64,000 nucleotides of DNA from Oncomelania hupensis. Lineage: Eukaryota; Mollusca; Gastropoda; Littorinimorpha; Pomatiopsidae. Below are positions 22,641 to 31,551 of the stretch, piece by piece. The position numbers and the translations under genes were made by a program. The stretch spans positions 36,596,272-36,660,271 of the forward strand of contig CM072512.1 of assembly GCA_036898135.1 (NCBI GenBank). The letters are read 5' to 3'. Every line of letters starts with the position of its first letter. Within the stretch, counting starts at the first letter, position 1. The notes beneath the pieces are model-generated. The model was not told the origin of the DNA. It was given only the letters and a program-made list of their open reading frames with translations, and did not search any database.

Positions 22641-23074
22641 GTTGAGTGGAGAATGTGATATAAGCAAATTATTAGACATATTTTTTTTAATGAATATTTA
22701 TGCATATGTTGGCGTGAATTGTACATTTAACTGTATTTGGTGTTTTTGTTTTGTTTTTTATCACAATTTTTATCTCGACTTCAAAAGCGATATAAAGGCA
22801 AATATGTGTTATATTAATAAGCACTGTTTGTTCTCTCTTATCGGCTGCTCAGATTTTTTTAGGCAGAAGTTTGAAGAAAAAAATTAAAAAAAACAAATGC
22901 CTGTAAACATTGTTTGCTGCTCTTTTAAACGTTTCACTCTTTGCATGGTTATCACAATACTTGTAGTTATATTGTCAGTAGATATTAGACCTACTACATT
23001 CGTATCTTTTTTATATTGGATTATTTTTATTTTTATTTTATGAAATTGATAAAAATTATTTTAACTCTTATGCG

Positions 23075-23079
<5 letters not shown>

Positions 23080-23149
<70 letters not shown>

Positions 23150-23246
23150 GAGGAAGAGAGAGAGGAGAGGAGAGATGAAGAAGAAGAAGAAGAAGAAGAA
23201 GAAGAAGAAGAAGAAGAAGAAGAAGAAGAAGAAGAAGAAGAAGAAG

Positions 23247-23326
<80 letters not shown>

Positions 23327-23329
23327 GAA

Positions 23330-23408
<79 letters not shown>

Positions 23409-23564
23409 CGTCTGCTGCTACTGATGATGATGATCGATCATCATCATCATCATCACGAAGAAGAAGAAGAAGAAGAAGAAGAAGAAGAAGAAGAAGAAGA
23501 AGAAGAAGAAGAAGAAGAAGAAGAAGAAGAAGAAGAAGAAGAAGAAGAAGAAGAAGAAGAAGAA

Positions 23565-23597
<33 letters not shown>

Positions 23598-23605
23598 AGA
23601 CGCTT
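23080..23605 (+). repeat. Composite purine-rich microsatellite
   Basis: In order there is GA (23080-23143), GAA (23176-23248), CAA (23248-23325), GAT (23327-23407), GAA (23455-23570) and GAAA (23570-23600). The frames through it encode only homopolymers. Confidence 0.95.
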
Positions 23606-23786
23606 TTCATTTTAACTCTTTGATTTCTGTCAAACTTTCATATTTGGACAGGATACTTCCAGTTTTATTTGTTTTATTTTCGTTAGCTGGTTCGTCAATT
23701 AGTTAATAGCTAAGTTAGTACTTAGTAAGTTAGCTAGCTAGTCAGTCGGTCAGTCAGCCAGTTGGAGTTGGGTAGGTTGGTTTTGT

Positions 23787-23789
<3 letters not shown>

Positions 23790-23862
<73 letters not shown>

Positions 23863-24060
23863 AGGATGCTATCTACGCGCCTTTCCCCAAGGCTCAAAGC
23901 GCGGCGATCTATACCAACATACACGCTCACCTGTCTCATTTACCATCACACACACCAAATACACATACATCACTCAAACAGGTGGTGTAAAGGCAGGGAC
24001 ATCGCTATTAGAAGACGGAAGAAAATCGAATTTTTATTTTTGAAATGTTTATATTGACTG
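23790..24060 (+). repeat. AAT repeat joined to an AAGCGC-type short repeat
   Basis: About 24 AAT units lead into ACAGGATGCTATCTACGCGC and CTCAAAGCGCGGCGATCT. The second part also occurs at 62072-62092. Confidence 0.6.
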
Positions 24061-24485
24061 CATCCTGTACCATTATTGTTATTATTTCGTCACTCCATTA
24101 TGCCAACTTCAAACTTGCTGACATTTTTTTATGAGACAATGGGTGGGGTATTCATTAAACATGCCTTCGCATATTTCTGAAACGCCCTCTCGCAAAGCGT
24201 GAAAGCCAAGATCAGGATCCTGATAATATTGACGAAAGGAAACACAATGTTGGCTTTGATGATTATTCTCTGCATTCTGTCTGTCGCTTGATGTTTACAC
24301 TAATTCCGTTTGTCACTTTTAGCACATCGGCGCTGTGATTAACTTAGAGAGCGGATTTGTTTGCGTTTTCACGAGTTCAGCGTTTTTCAGGTACGCTCAT
24401 TGTTTGTAAAGCTCTCCGTTACAGACAGACCCAAACGTGGGCTGCTGCTGATGCTGAGAAGGCTGAAAAGGCGGAGGCGGTTGAA

Positions 24486-24486
24486 A

Positions 24487-24554
<68 letters not shown>

Positions 24555-24555
24555 A
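24486..24555 (+). repeat. GAT trinucleotide repeat
   Basis: About 23 GAT units, ending in AATAAT and GAG repeats. Confidence 0.95.
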
Positions 24556-24824
24556 ATAATGAGGAGGAGGAGAAGGAGGAGGTGATGACAATGTGGGGAA
24601 GTTGTTGAGGAGGAGGGAGGATGATGCGAATGGTCGCGGGGACATTAACCAAGTAGAATGGATCCGCGATAGCAAAAAGAAAGTGGATCCTCGATTGCGG
24701 AACGCTAGATAACACACAGCCATTGGTATTATAAATAGGGAGGGTTGGAATCAGACTACGTCTTTGGCGAAACGAATCGGAAGACTCAAACGGTATATTC
24801 TGAAACCGCGTAAGAACGCTCATG

Positions 24825-25028
24825 TCCTATCCTGTCTTGTCCTATCCTATCCTACCCTATCCTTTCTCGTTACTCGGAGGTCGTTGGGGCACCACAGATG
24901 ATAGTTTAACCAGCATACTCCATTTTTCTCTGTCCTCAGCAACCCTCGTGGCTTCGCTAAGTGTCAAGCCAATCCATTCTCGAATGTTGTCCTCCCACCT
25001 CTTTTTATGTCTCCCTCTTCTTCTGCCC
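24825..25028 (-). pseudogene. RTE-like LINE 3' fragment with TCCTA tail
   Basis: The minus-strand reading includes KRWEDNIREW, and the tail (TATCC repeats on the plus strand, with variants) lies at 24825-24862. It is truncated at about 25028. Confidence 0.8.
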
Positions 25029-25046
25029 CACCTTTCCCATTTTCAA

Positions 25047-25596
25047 TAACTCGAAGGTCGTTGGGGTACCACAGATGATCGTTTAACCAGCGTACTCCAT
25101 CTTTCTCTGTCCTCAGCAAACCTAATGGGTTCGTTCAGTGTCAAGCTAGTCCATTCTCGAATGTTGTCCTCCCACCTCTTTTTCGGTCTCCCCCTTCTTC
25201 TGCCTCCTTGCACCTTGTCTTGCAGTGTGGTATTTGCAAGTCCTGATGCTCTGGTGACTTGGCAATACCATCATAGTTTCCCCACTGTGAGCATTTCATC
25301 GTGTTGTCCAATGGCTTGTGTGATGGTCTGTCATACTTCGTTGTTGGTGATGTGCTGGGTATAGGAATTACCGGAAATGCCCAGAAGTCTTCTGTAGCCC
25401 CTCATCTCCATGCTTTGCATTCTTCGTTGTAGATCTGCTGTGAGGGGTCATGTTACGCAAGCGTATAGGAAGATGGAGATGACAAGGGAGCGCAGCAGCC
25501 TTACCTTGGAATGTAGACTGATGGTCCTGTCTTTCCAAATGGGTCTCAACCTTGTCAGTGCCGCAGTTGTTTGTGCGATCCTGGAGAGGACTTCCT
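25047..25596 (-). pseudogene. Second RTE-like LINE 3' fragment
   Basis: The minus-strand reading runs from the QEVLSRIAQTTAAL region through RSLVISIFLYAC and GRPKKRWEDNIREW to the final codons. It lacks a clear GGATA tail of its own and follows the first copy directly. Stops and small indels break it. Confidence 0.8.
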
Positions 25597-25902
25597 GTAA
25601 TCATCCCTTAAATCAAAACGAAATGTGCCAGTGAAAGGTGAATATTCCGCTTATCATCAAATAGGCCTGTATTAATGTCTACCCATTTACACTACATATA
25701 GGGTTGTATTTTTGATGTGATTGAAGATATTATAGGTTCCTTGGTACGCGGTTTGAGTGGCCGATTGCTGCCACTACAGTCGCAGTCTGATCCCACCTAT
25801 CGAGGATCCACTTTCTTTTCACCATTGCGGATCCATTCTACTTGGCATGGTGACTGAGGCTTAGGTGAAAATGACGCCGCCGCTGCTGCTGCTGCTGCTG
25901 CT

Positions 25903-25904
25903 TC

Positions 25905-25988
<84 letters not shown>

Positions 25989-26027
25989 GCATTGTAACAA
26001 CGGCCTCATCCGTCCTGAAAATAACGC

Positions 26028-26102
<75 letters not shown>

Positions 26103-26105
26103 TCT
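25903..26105 (+). repeat. GAT repeat and TC repeat next to the gypsy element
   Basis: GAT runs from 25906 to 25987 and TC from about 26033 to 26105. The TC tract continues in kind after the 3' LTR at 32998-33041, so the element inserted into a TC microsatellite. Confidence 0.9.
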
Positions 26106-26110
26106 CTTAT

Positions 26111-27531
26111 TGTCACATGCAAAATGACAATGTATTATATTATGTATAAAGTTTGTGGAAATAAACTATGTGATATAATAAACCCGTGTTTGTCTGTTTG
26201 ATAACTGTAGAGTATGGCCTAGCATGGTTTCTTCCGGAGGTTAAGTTTTATCCGTGTAATTCGTGCAAAATGCAAGTTTTGAAGAAAGTGAGCGATAGAT
26301 TTCGAAAGCGCAGTAAGAATCGTCACTTCTTTGCCGTCTACTAGAGTAGAGACACGTTGTAACACGTTTGTGGTTCTCGCTAGCTTAGCGAATATGTTTT
26401 TGTGAAAACTGGCGTTTGTTGTATTCGTTATTTAAGCACAAATAACGGAGCGCTGTTAAAATTATAATTATATACTATTTCTGTGGCAGAGATAGGTTTG
26501 GTTTACAGCGTGTGCAGTTTTCAGTTGACTAAGCAAAGTGTTATGTAAAACTTCTGGACATTATTGCAGTGTCAGGTCAGGAACAGAGTGACAGTTGTGT
26601 CAGGTCAGGAACAGAGTGACAGTTGTGTCAGGACAGAACAGAACAATTTGAAAATAAAAGCAGGTCTAGTCTTGTGGAATTATAGTAGGCCTGGACTATC
26701 TGTGACACATGCATTCATTGGATACACTTTTATATAACAACATAATCTTTTGAGGTGAGAATTTATTATTTTCTTTTATCATTATTAATGCAGACAGTCG
26801 TTTGTTTACCCCAATATTCTTTGCAGGATGACAGCAGTGCTGGACGCAGGGGCGTTTATTACCGTAATAAACGATGCACTGTTTATTTTCTGATGGTGTG
26901 AACCTTGCCTGGTTAGGTAAGGTTATGGGAGTCGGGATACCGTATGGTCTTTCAGCATGTTGCAGATTTTCTTCTTTTTCCTGGATCCCTTGCCTGGGGA
27001 GACCCCACGGATCCATTACCTTGAGAGAGAGAAGGACCATACAATCATCCAACCCACCGACCACACCACCATCTACAACACCAACCAACCAACCAACCAA
27101 CCATCCATCCGCTGCCAACACTTTATTCTACCAGCCCACTCCTTCATCAGCAACATCATCCACTGCAGGGGCGACTATCACCACAGTACTCAGTTAAGTT
27201 CTCGACTTCGCTGAAGCCTACGGTACTTCCGATGTCCCCACCAGATGATGAAAAAGATCAATATGTCTGAACTTTAAAGAAATTGGGGAACTAATCAGGA
27301 CTGACATTTAAAGAATATTTCAAGAATATTTCGGGTTTTTTGTACAGTTTTGAAACATTTTCGGCAGATTTTGTAAATCGTGGTCCAGTAGTGTAAATAA
27401 TAACAAAAAGGGAAATTTTACACTGTTGTTTCGAGTTTCTTTATTTTTTCAACTCTACCTTTTATCTAAACTTAACTTGTTCTTGGAACGAGACGTAGGA
27501 GGGTCACTACACAAAAACTCTCCACGTGACA
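26111..27531 (+). repeat. 5' LTR of the gypsy element
   Basis: Its 1421 bp run from TGTCAC to GTGACA. An AATAAA lies at 26160-26165, TATA-like stretches near 26470 and 26730, a 28-bp tandem duplication at 26570-26625, and a perfect 10-bp inverted repeat with a one-base centre at 26853-26873. An AACC run is near 27081-27101. The R and U5 limits cannot be fixed from sequence alone. Confidence 0.93.
26570..26640 (+). repeat. 28-bp tandem repeat in the LTR
   Basis: TGTCAGGTCAGGAACAGAGT plus GACAGTTG occurs at 26570-26597 and 26598-26625, then a partial third copy. It is kept in the 3' LTR at 32011-32066. Confidence 0.9.
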
Positions 27532-27535
27532 ATTA

Positions 27536-27553
27536 TGGGGGCTCGTCCGGGAT
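27536..27553 (+). promoter_or_regulatory. Primer-binding site, tRNA-Pro type
   Basis: TGGGGGCTCGTCCGGGAT starts 4 bases after the 5' LTR. The 18 bases are those known as the tRNA-Pro primer-binding site of murine leukaemia virus-type elements, complementary to the 3' end of tRNA-Pro. This is where minus-strand synthesis would start. Confidence 0.93.
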
Positions 27554-27598
27554 CAGCACCCGCTGAGATCAGCATTCGCTGAGATCAGCATCCGCTGA
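27551..27598 (+). repeat. Triple 16-bp repeat in the leader
   Basis: Three tandem copies of GATCAGCAYYCGCTGA start at 27551, 27567 and 27583. The first overlaps the last three bases of the primer-binding site. The role is unknown; a packaging or dimerisation signal is one possibility. The leader then runs about 280 bp to the ATG with no other feature. Confidence 0.85.
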
Positions 27599-27879
27599 GT
27601 TAACAAGATAGTTCATTATCCTGGTATAGGTTAGGAATTACCTTGTGGCTTCACAAAGTTTGTTGTTCTTAAGTTAGATCGTTTGAAGGTAGTGCATGTA
27701 AATATGTTGATCGTTTGTTTTTTGTTTAGAGTAAGAATTTTATAGTCATTCATTTGAGTACTTGGCTACTTGTTTTCAGGAGTTGCTGTGACGGTCAAGG
27801 TTGCTGACATTATTAATTGTTTAGCGTATGTTCTAGGTTGTTTTGACATCTTAGGATAGTGTTTTGTTCGATAGCAGTC

Positions 27880-30800
27880 ATGGCCGAAGCCATTACTGAC
27901 TCTCCAATTTCTACACGGTTGCGCAAAACACAGAATGTAGCGTTAAGTTCTCCCGCGGTCCAGAACGCGCGACAGCATGGTAATATAGATGCGAAGTCTA
28001 GGTCTGTTGGCGAGATTTCAGGTTCGAGTTTACCTGATCAAACCGAAGCAGTGGTTTCTCTTGGTCAACGTCTCAATTTAGTTGGACAAGAGTTAGCTGA
28101 TTTTGTGCGTCACACTTTGGCTGACCAGGCAAAAGCTGTTACAGAAGAGAGGCTAGCCAGGGAGCAAAGGGAGCGTGAAGAGCGTCTCACCCAACGGGAG
28201 TGGTCACTGAAAGAGCAAACTACCAAACAAGAGAGAGACTTAGAGTATAAATTGGAATCGATGAGACTATCTCATGCAGAGAAAATGGCGAAACTGCAGA
28301 ATGCCAGTCATCAACCGGTGGCATCGACGAGTCGCATAGTCGTCGAAAATGCTTCTATTCCAGAGTTTGATGAGTCTAAAGATGATCTCGACGACTACTT
28401 GCGACGGTTCGAGCGTCTTGCACGTGCACACGAATGGCCTGAAACTACGTGGTCAGTGAAATTGAGTACAGCACTTAAGGGTAAAGCTTTGCAACTCTAC
28501 AACTCAGTAGACGAGGATACCGCGCTCAACTACCCGAAGTTGAAGAAAGCACTGTTGGAAAGATTTCAGCTTACAGCTAATGTCTACCGTCAGCGATTAC
28601 GTAGAGCAAAGGTGAGAGAAGGCGAAACGTACACACAGTTTATTGCCCGTTTACGTCTTTTTGCCGATCGCTGGGTGGAGATGTCCGGCAAGCGACAGAA
28701 GTACGAGGATCTAATGGAGCTGATGCTTTTGGAACAGTTTATGGAAAGTCTTCCCGCTGACACGGCGTCGTTTGTTCTGGAGCACGAACCCGACACTTTG
28801 GCAAGTGCTGCACACTTCGCGCAAGTACACAAGGAGGCACACCCGCAGCGGCACCGTAAACAATCGCCGAGGAACGGATCTTCCAGGGCTAACACTCAAC
28901 CTAGGGAGAATGCCAAGCCAGCGAAGGAAGAAGAAAGGGGTTCGATTCAAGCACGATCAGCTGGGCAGGCTACTACAGCTCGTGTAACCTGTCACTACTG
29001 TCACCGCACAGGACACTTCAAGAAGGACTGTCCCAAGCGAGCAGCAGCCCAGCAAGGTACGCATGTTATTGTTTCGGGTGCGCAAGCGAACACAGAGGAG
29101 GATGGAATACCTGAACTGTGTGTTCCATGTTCGCAGAAACATTTCAACCCAAAATCCAAGGTTAGCATCGACGGACACCAAGCTCAAGGGCTACGCGATA
29201 CAGGAGCCGATGTGATGGTGGTCAGAGCATCGTTCGTGCCGCCATGTGCTTACACCGGTCGTAGAGTGCCAATCACTCTAGCTGAAACCAGTCTGTGCAA
29301 GGATTTACCGATAGCTCGCATTACGGTGAATACTCCTTGGATCGAGGCTGAGATTGAAGCTGTCGTTATGCAGAATCCGCCCGCAGATCTCATCATTGGC
29401 AACAAAGTTTTGTTGGCTGATAGAACTTTGGTGAGCATTCCAGTCTACCGAGTGCCCAAGCAAGTAGCGGTACTTACCAGGCAACAAGCAGAGCGCCAGC
29501 AGCGTCCACTACCGCCGCTTCCAGCAGTAGATACCGGATCGGGAAATATCAAGCCGAAGGATTTGATTGCTCTACAGATGCAGGATCAGTCTCTTGCTAG
29601 TCTGAGAACCGCCGCCGAGTCAGGACAAGAGAAGAAAGCTGGTAAACAAGGGTTCGCATCTTACCTATGGGCGAAGGGAATTCTCTACAGGAAATTCCGG
29701 ACTCAACAAGACCAGTATCAGCAAGTTGTTCTTCCAAAGAGTCTACGGAGAGGGGTGATGTCAGTGGCACACGATTCAGCGTTTGGGGGTCATCTGGCAA
29801 CCACGAGGACACTAGACCGCATATGGCGCCAATTCTATTGGCCAGGCATAGTTGGAGATGTGCGCCGTTTCTGCTCATCTTGTGATCAGTGTCAGAAGAT
29901 GTCGCCGAGAGGCAGGGTCAAGAAGGTTCCTTTGGTACCAATGCCGCTAATCGACGAACCATTCCGACGCGTCGCAGTTGACATCATCGGTCCTATCAAG
30001 CCCGCTTCCGACAATGGCAACAGGTACATTTTGACTATGGTGGACTACGCTACTCGCTATCCAGAGGCGATGCCATTGAAATCCATCGAAGCTACCCGTG
30101 TAGCCGAGGCATTGTTAGAGCTGTGGTCAAGACTGGGCATTCCAGCGGAAATCCTAACAGATCGCGGAACCCAATTCACAAGCGAGATCATGCGAGAGGT
30201 CAGTCGTCTCTTGGGCATCCGTCAAATGTGTACCACACCGTATCATGCCCAGTGCAATGGTTTGGTGGAAAGATTCAACGGCACACTCAAGTCCATGTTA
30301 CGCAAGTTGTGCCAAGAAAAACCAAGTGTTTGGGATCGCTATCTGCCAGCAGTACTGTTCGCGTACAGAGAGTCACCTCAAGAGAGCACAGGTTTTGCAC
30401 CGTTCGAACTGCTATACGGACGTCGAGTTCGGGGTCCTATGGCTATTCTTCGTCAGAGTTGGACAGATGAGCAGGCACCTGAAGAAATCCAAACCACCGC
30501 AACGTACATCGTGGAACTGAGAAACAGGATCAAAGAAACCTGCGAACTTGCCCAGCAAAATCTCAAGAAGTCCTCGGAAAGATATGCGAAAGAGTTCGAC
30601 AAGAAGGCCGCACCACGTACATTCAAGTCTGGAGACAAGGTGCTTCTGCTACTTCCGCAGCAGCATAACAAACTGCAGCTACAGTGGCAAGGTCCGTACA
30701 AGGTCATTGAACGCGTCGGGGACTGGCGAGGTTCACCTGACTACAAAATTCAAGTCAAGGAGAAAGTCCGGATGTACCACGCGAATCTCTTGCGACGATA

Positions 30801-31482
30801 CATCGAACGAGAGGAAGAAGTCAGCGCCGAGGAGGAGGAAGGAAATGATTCGTCGGAGGAGCAGAGGGTTGACAACGTCGCGGTCGTCATCGACGAGACA
30901 GAGGTTGAGCTTGAGTCAGAGCAGGTACCTACATGCATCTTGACAGCAAAAGAGAGCCATGTAGATGTCAACACAAACCCTGGCTTGGAACCAGACAAGA
31001 AGAAACAGCCCAACGTTGTCACTTGGACTGAGGAATCAGAACAGGCATTCCAGACGTTGAAGCAACGCCTAACCAGTCAGCCCATCATTCGGTTGCCAGA
31101 TTTGGAAAAGGAATTCATCTTACGTACAGATGCGTCCCAACAAGGGCTGGGAGCAGTACTATTGCAACAGGATGACGAGATTTTGATGCCTGTGGCATAC
31201 GCTAGCCGCAAGTTGACCTCAGCAGAGCAGAACTACTCAACGGTTGAACAAGAATGTCTTGCTGTAGTCTGGGCGATCAAGAAGTTCGAGCAGTACCTGT
31301 ACGGTGTACACTTCACTCTTCAGACAGATCATCACCCGCTGCAATTTCTGAGGCAATCCAAACCAGCAAACGGACGTCTTGCCCGCTGGGCAATGTTGCT
31401 ACAGCCTTACGAGTTCACTGTTCAAGCCATCGCAGGCAAGGACAATGTGGGAGCCGACTACCTGAGTCGAACCTTCAACTAG
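27880..31482 (+). CDS. Gag-protease-integrase-RNase H polyprotein, RT domain missing
   Basis: I chose the ATG at 27880 (GTCATGG context); the open frame extends 21 bp upstream without an ATG. The product has 1200 residues. A charged, probably coiled segment lies at about 85-141 and a capsid-like region at 155-320, with a SCAN-like end (LLEQFMESLP at 283-292). The CCHC knuckle CHYCHRTGHFKKDC is at 371-384. The aspartic protease has DTGAD at 440-444 and LIIGN at 504-508. Integrase has the zinc pair H631/H638 with C665/C668, then D701, D761 and E797 (35 residues between the last two), and a GPY module at 938-940. After an acidic linker (975-1040) comes RNase H with D1084, E1125, D1150 and D1193. 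The fingers and palm of RT, with its catalytic Asp pair, are missing where they would be expected, between about residues 1030 and 1040. No stop or frameshift is present. Confidence 0.95.
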   Translation: MAEAITDSPISTRLRKTQNVALSSPAVQNARQHGNIDAKSRSVGEISGSSLPDQTEAVVSLGQRLNLVGQELADFVRHTLADQAKAVTEERLAREQREREERLTQREWSLKEQTTKQERDLEYKLESMRLSHAEKMAKLQNASHQPVASTSRIVVENASIPEFDESKDDLDDYLRRFERLARAHEWPETTWSVKLSTALKGKALQLYNSVDEDTALNYPKLKKALLERFQLTANVYRQRLRRAKVREGETYTQFIARLRLFADRWVEMSGKRQKYEDLMELMLLEQFMESLPADTASFVLEHEPDTLASAAHFAQVHKEAHPQRHRKQSPRNGSSRANTQPRENAKPAKEEERGSIQARSAGQATTARVTCHYCHRTGHFKKDCPKRAAAQQGTHVIVSGAQANTEEDGIPELCVPCSQKHFNPKSKVSIDGHQAQGLRDTGADVMVVRASFVPPCAYTGRRVPITLAETSLCKDLPIARITVNTPWIEAEIEAVVMQNPPADLIIGNKVLLADRTLVSIPVYRVPKQVAVLTRQQAERQQRPLPPLPAVDTGSGNIKPKDLIALQMQDQSLASLRTAAESGQEKKAGKQGFASYLWAKGILYRKFRTQQDQYQQVVLPKSLRRGVMSVAHDSAFGGHLATTRTLDRIWRQFYWPGIVGDVRRFCSSCDQCQKMSPRGRVKKVPLVPMPLIDEPFRRVAVDIIGPIKPASDNGNRYILTMVDYATRYPEAMPLKSIEATRVAEALLELWSRLGIPAEILTDRGTQFTSEIMREVSRLLGIRQMCTTPYHAQCNGLVERFNGTLKSMLRKLCQEKPSVWDRYLPAVLFAYRESPQESTGFAPFELLYGRRVRGPMAILRQSWTDEQAPEEIQTTATYIVELRNRIKETCELAQQNLKKSSERYAKEFDKKAAPRTFKSGDKVLLLLPQQHNKLQLQWQGPYKVIERVGDWRGSPDYKIQVKEKVRMYHANLLRRYIEREEEVSAEEEEGNDSSEEQRVDNVAVVIDETEVELESEQVPTCILTAKESHVDVNTNPGLEPDKKKQPNVVTWTEESEQAFQTLKQRLTSQPIIRLPDLEKEFILRTDASQQGLGAVLLQQDDEILMPVAYASRKLTSAEQNYSTVEQECLAVVWAIKKFEQYLYGVHFTLQTDHHPLQFLRQSKPANGRLARWAMLLQPYEFTVQAIAGKDNVGADYLSRTFN

Positions 31483-31551
31483 GAAGCAAGGGGAAGGATA
31501 CAGAACAGTTTTGAATGAAACTCCCATGTTTCATCTTGTGTCGGAGGGTAT
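31483..31551 (+). promoter_or_regulatory. Purine-rich tract region before the 3' LTR
   Basis: The 69 bp between the stop codon and the 3' LTR include GAAGCAAGGGGAAGGATA just after the stop and GGAGGG at 31544-31549 next to the LTR. One of these is likely the plus-strand primer. The one next to the LTR is short. Confidence 0.5.

Larger units (their letters stand above)
24640..25860. repeat. Inverted pair of a ~130-bp repeat around two LINE fragments
   Basis: The segment 24645-24810 (AAGTAGAATGGATCCGC, AAAAGAAAGTGGATCCTCGA, ATCAGACTACG, CTCAAACGG) matches the reverse complement of about 25735-25852. The left copy has an extra block of about 50 bp. Two RTE fragments lie between the arms. Confidence 0.65.

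Noticed and set aside
23016..23615. A 199-codon frame of repeated residues
   Set aside because: It runs through GA, GAA, CAA and GAT repeats only; no non-repeat domain is present.
26570..26625. Possible CRISPR-like repeats
   Set aside because: There are two direct 28-bp copies with no spacer, in an LTR of an animal element.
26696..27197. Frames of 107-141 codons inside both LTRs
   Set aside because: They are shared only because the LTRs are recent duplicates, they overlap on opposite strands, and they show no motif.
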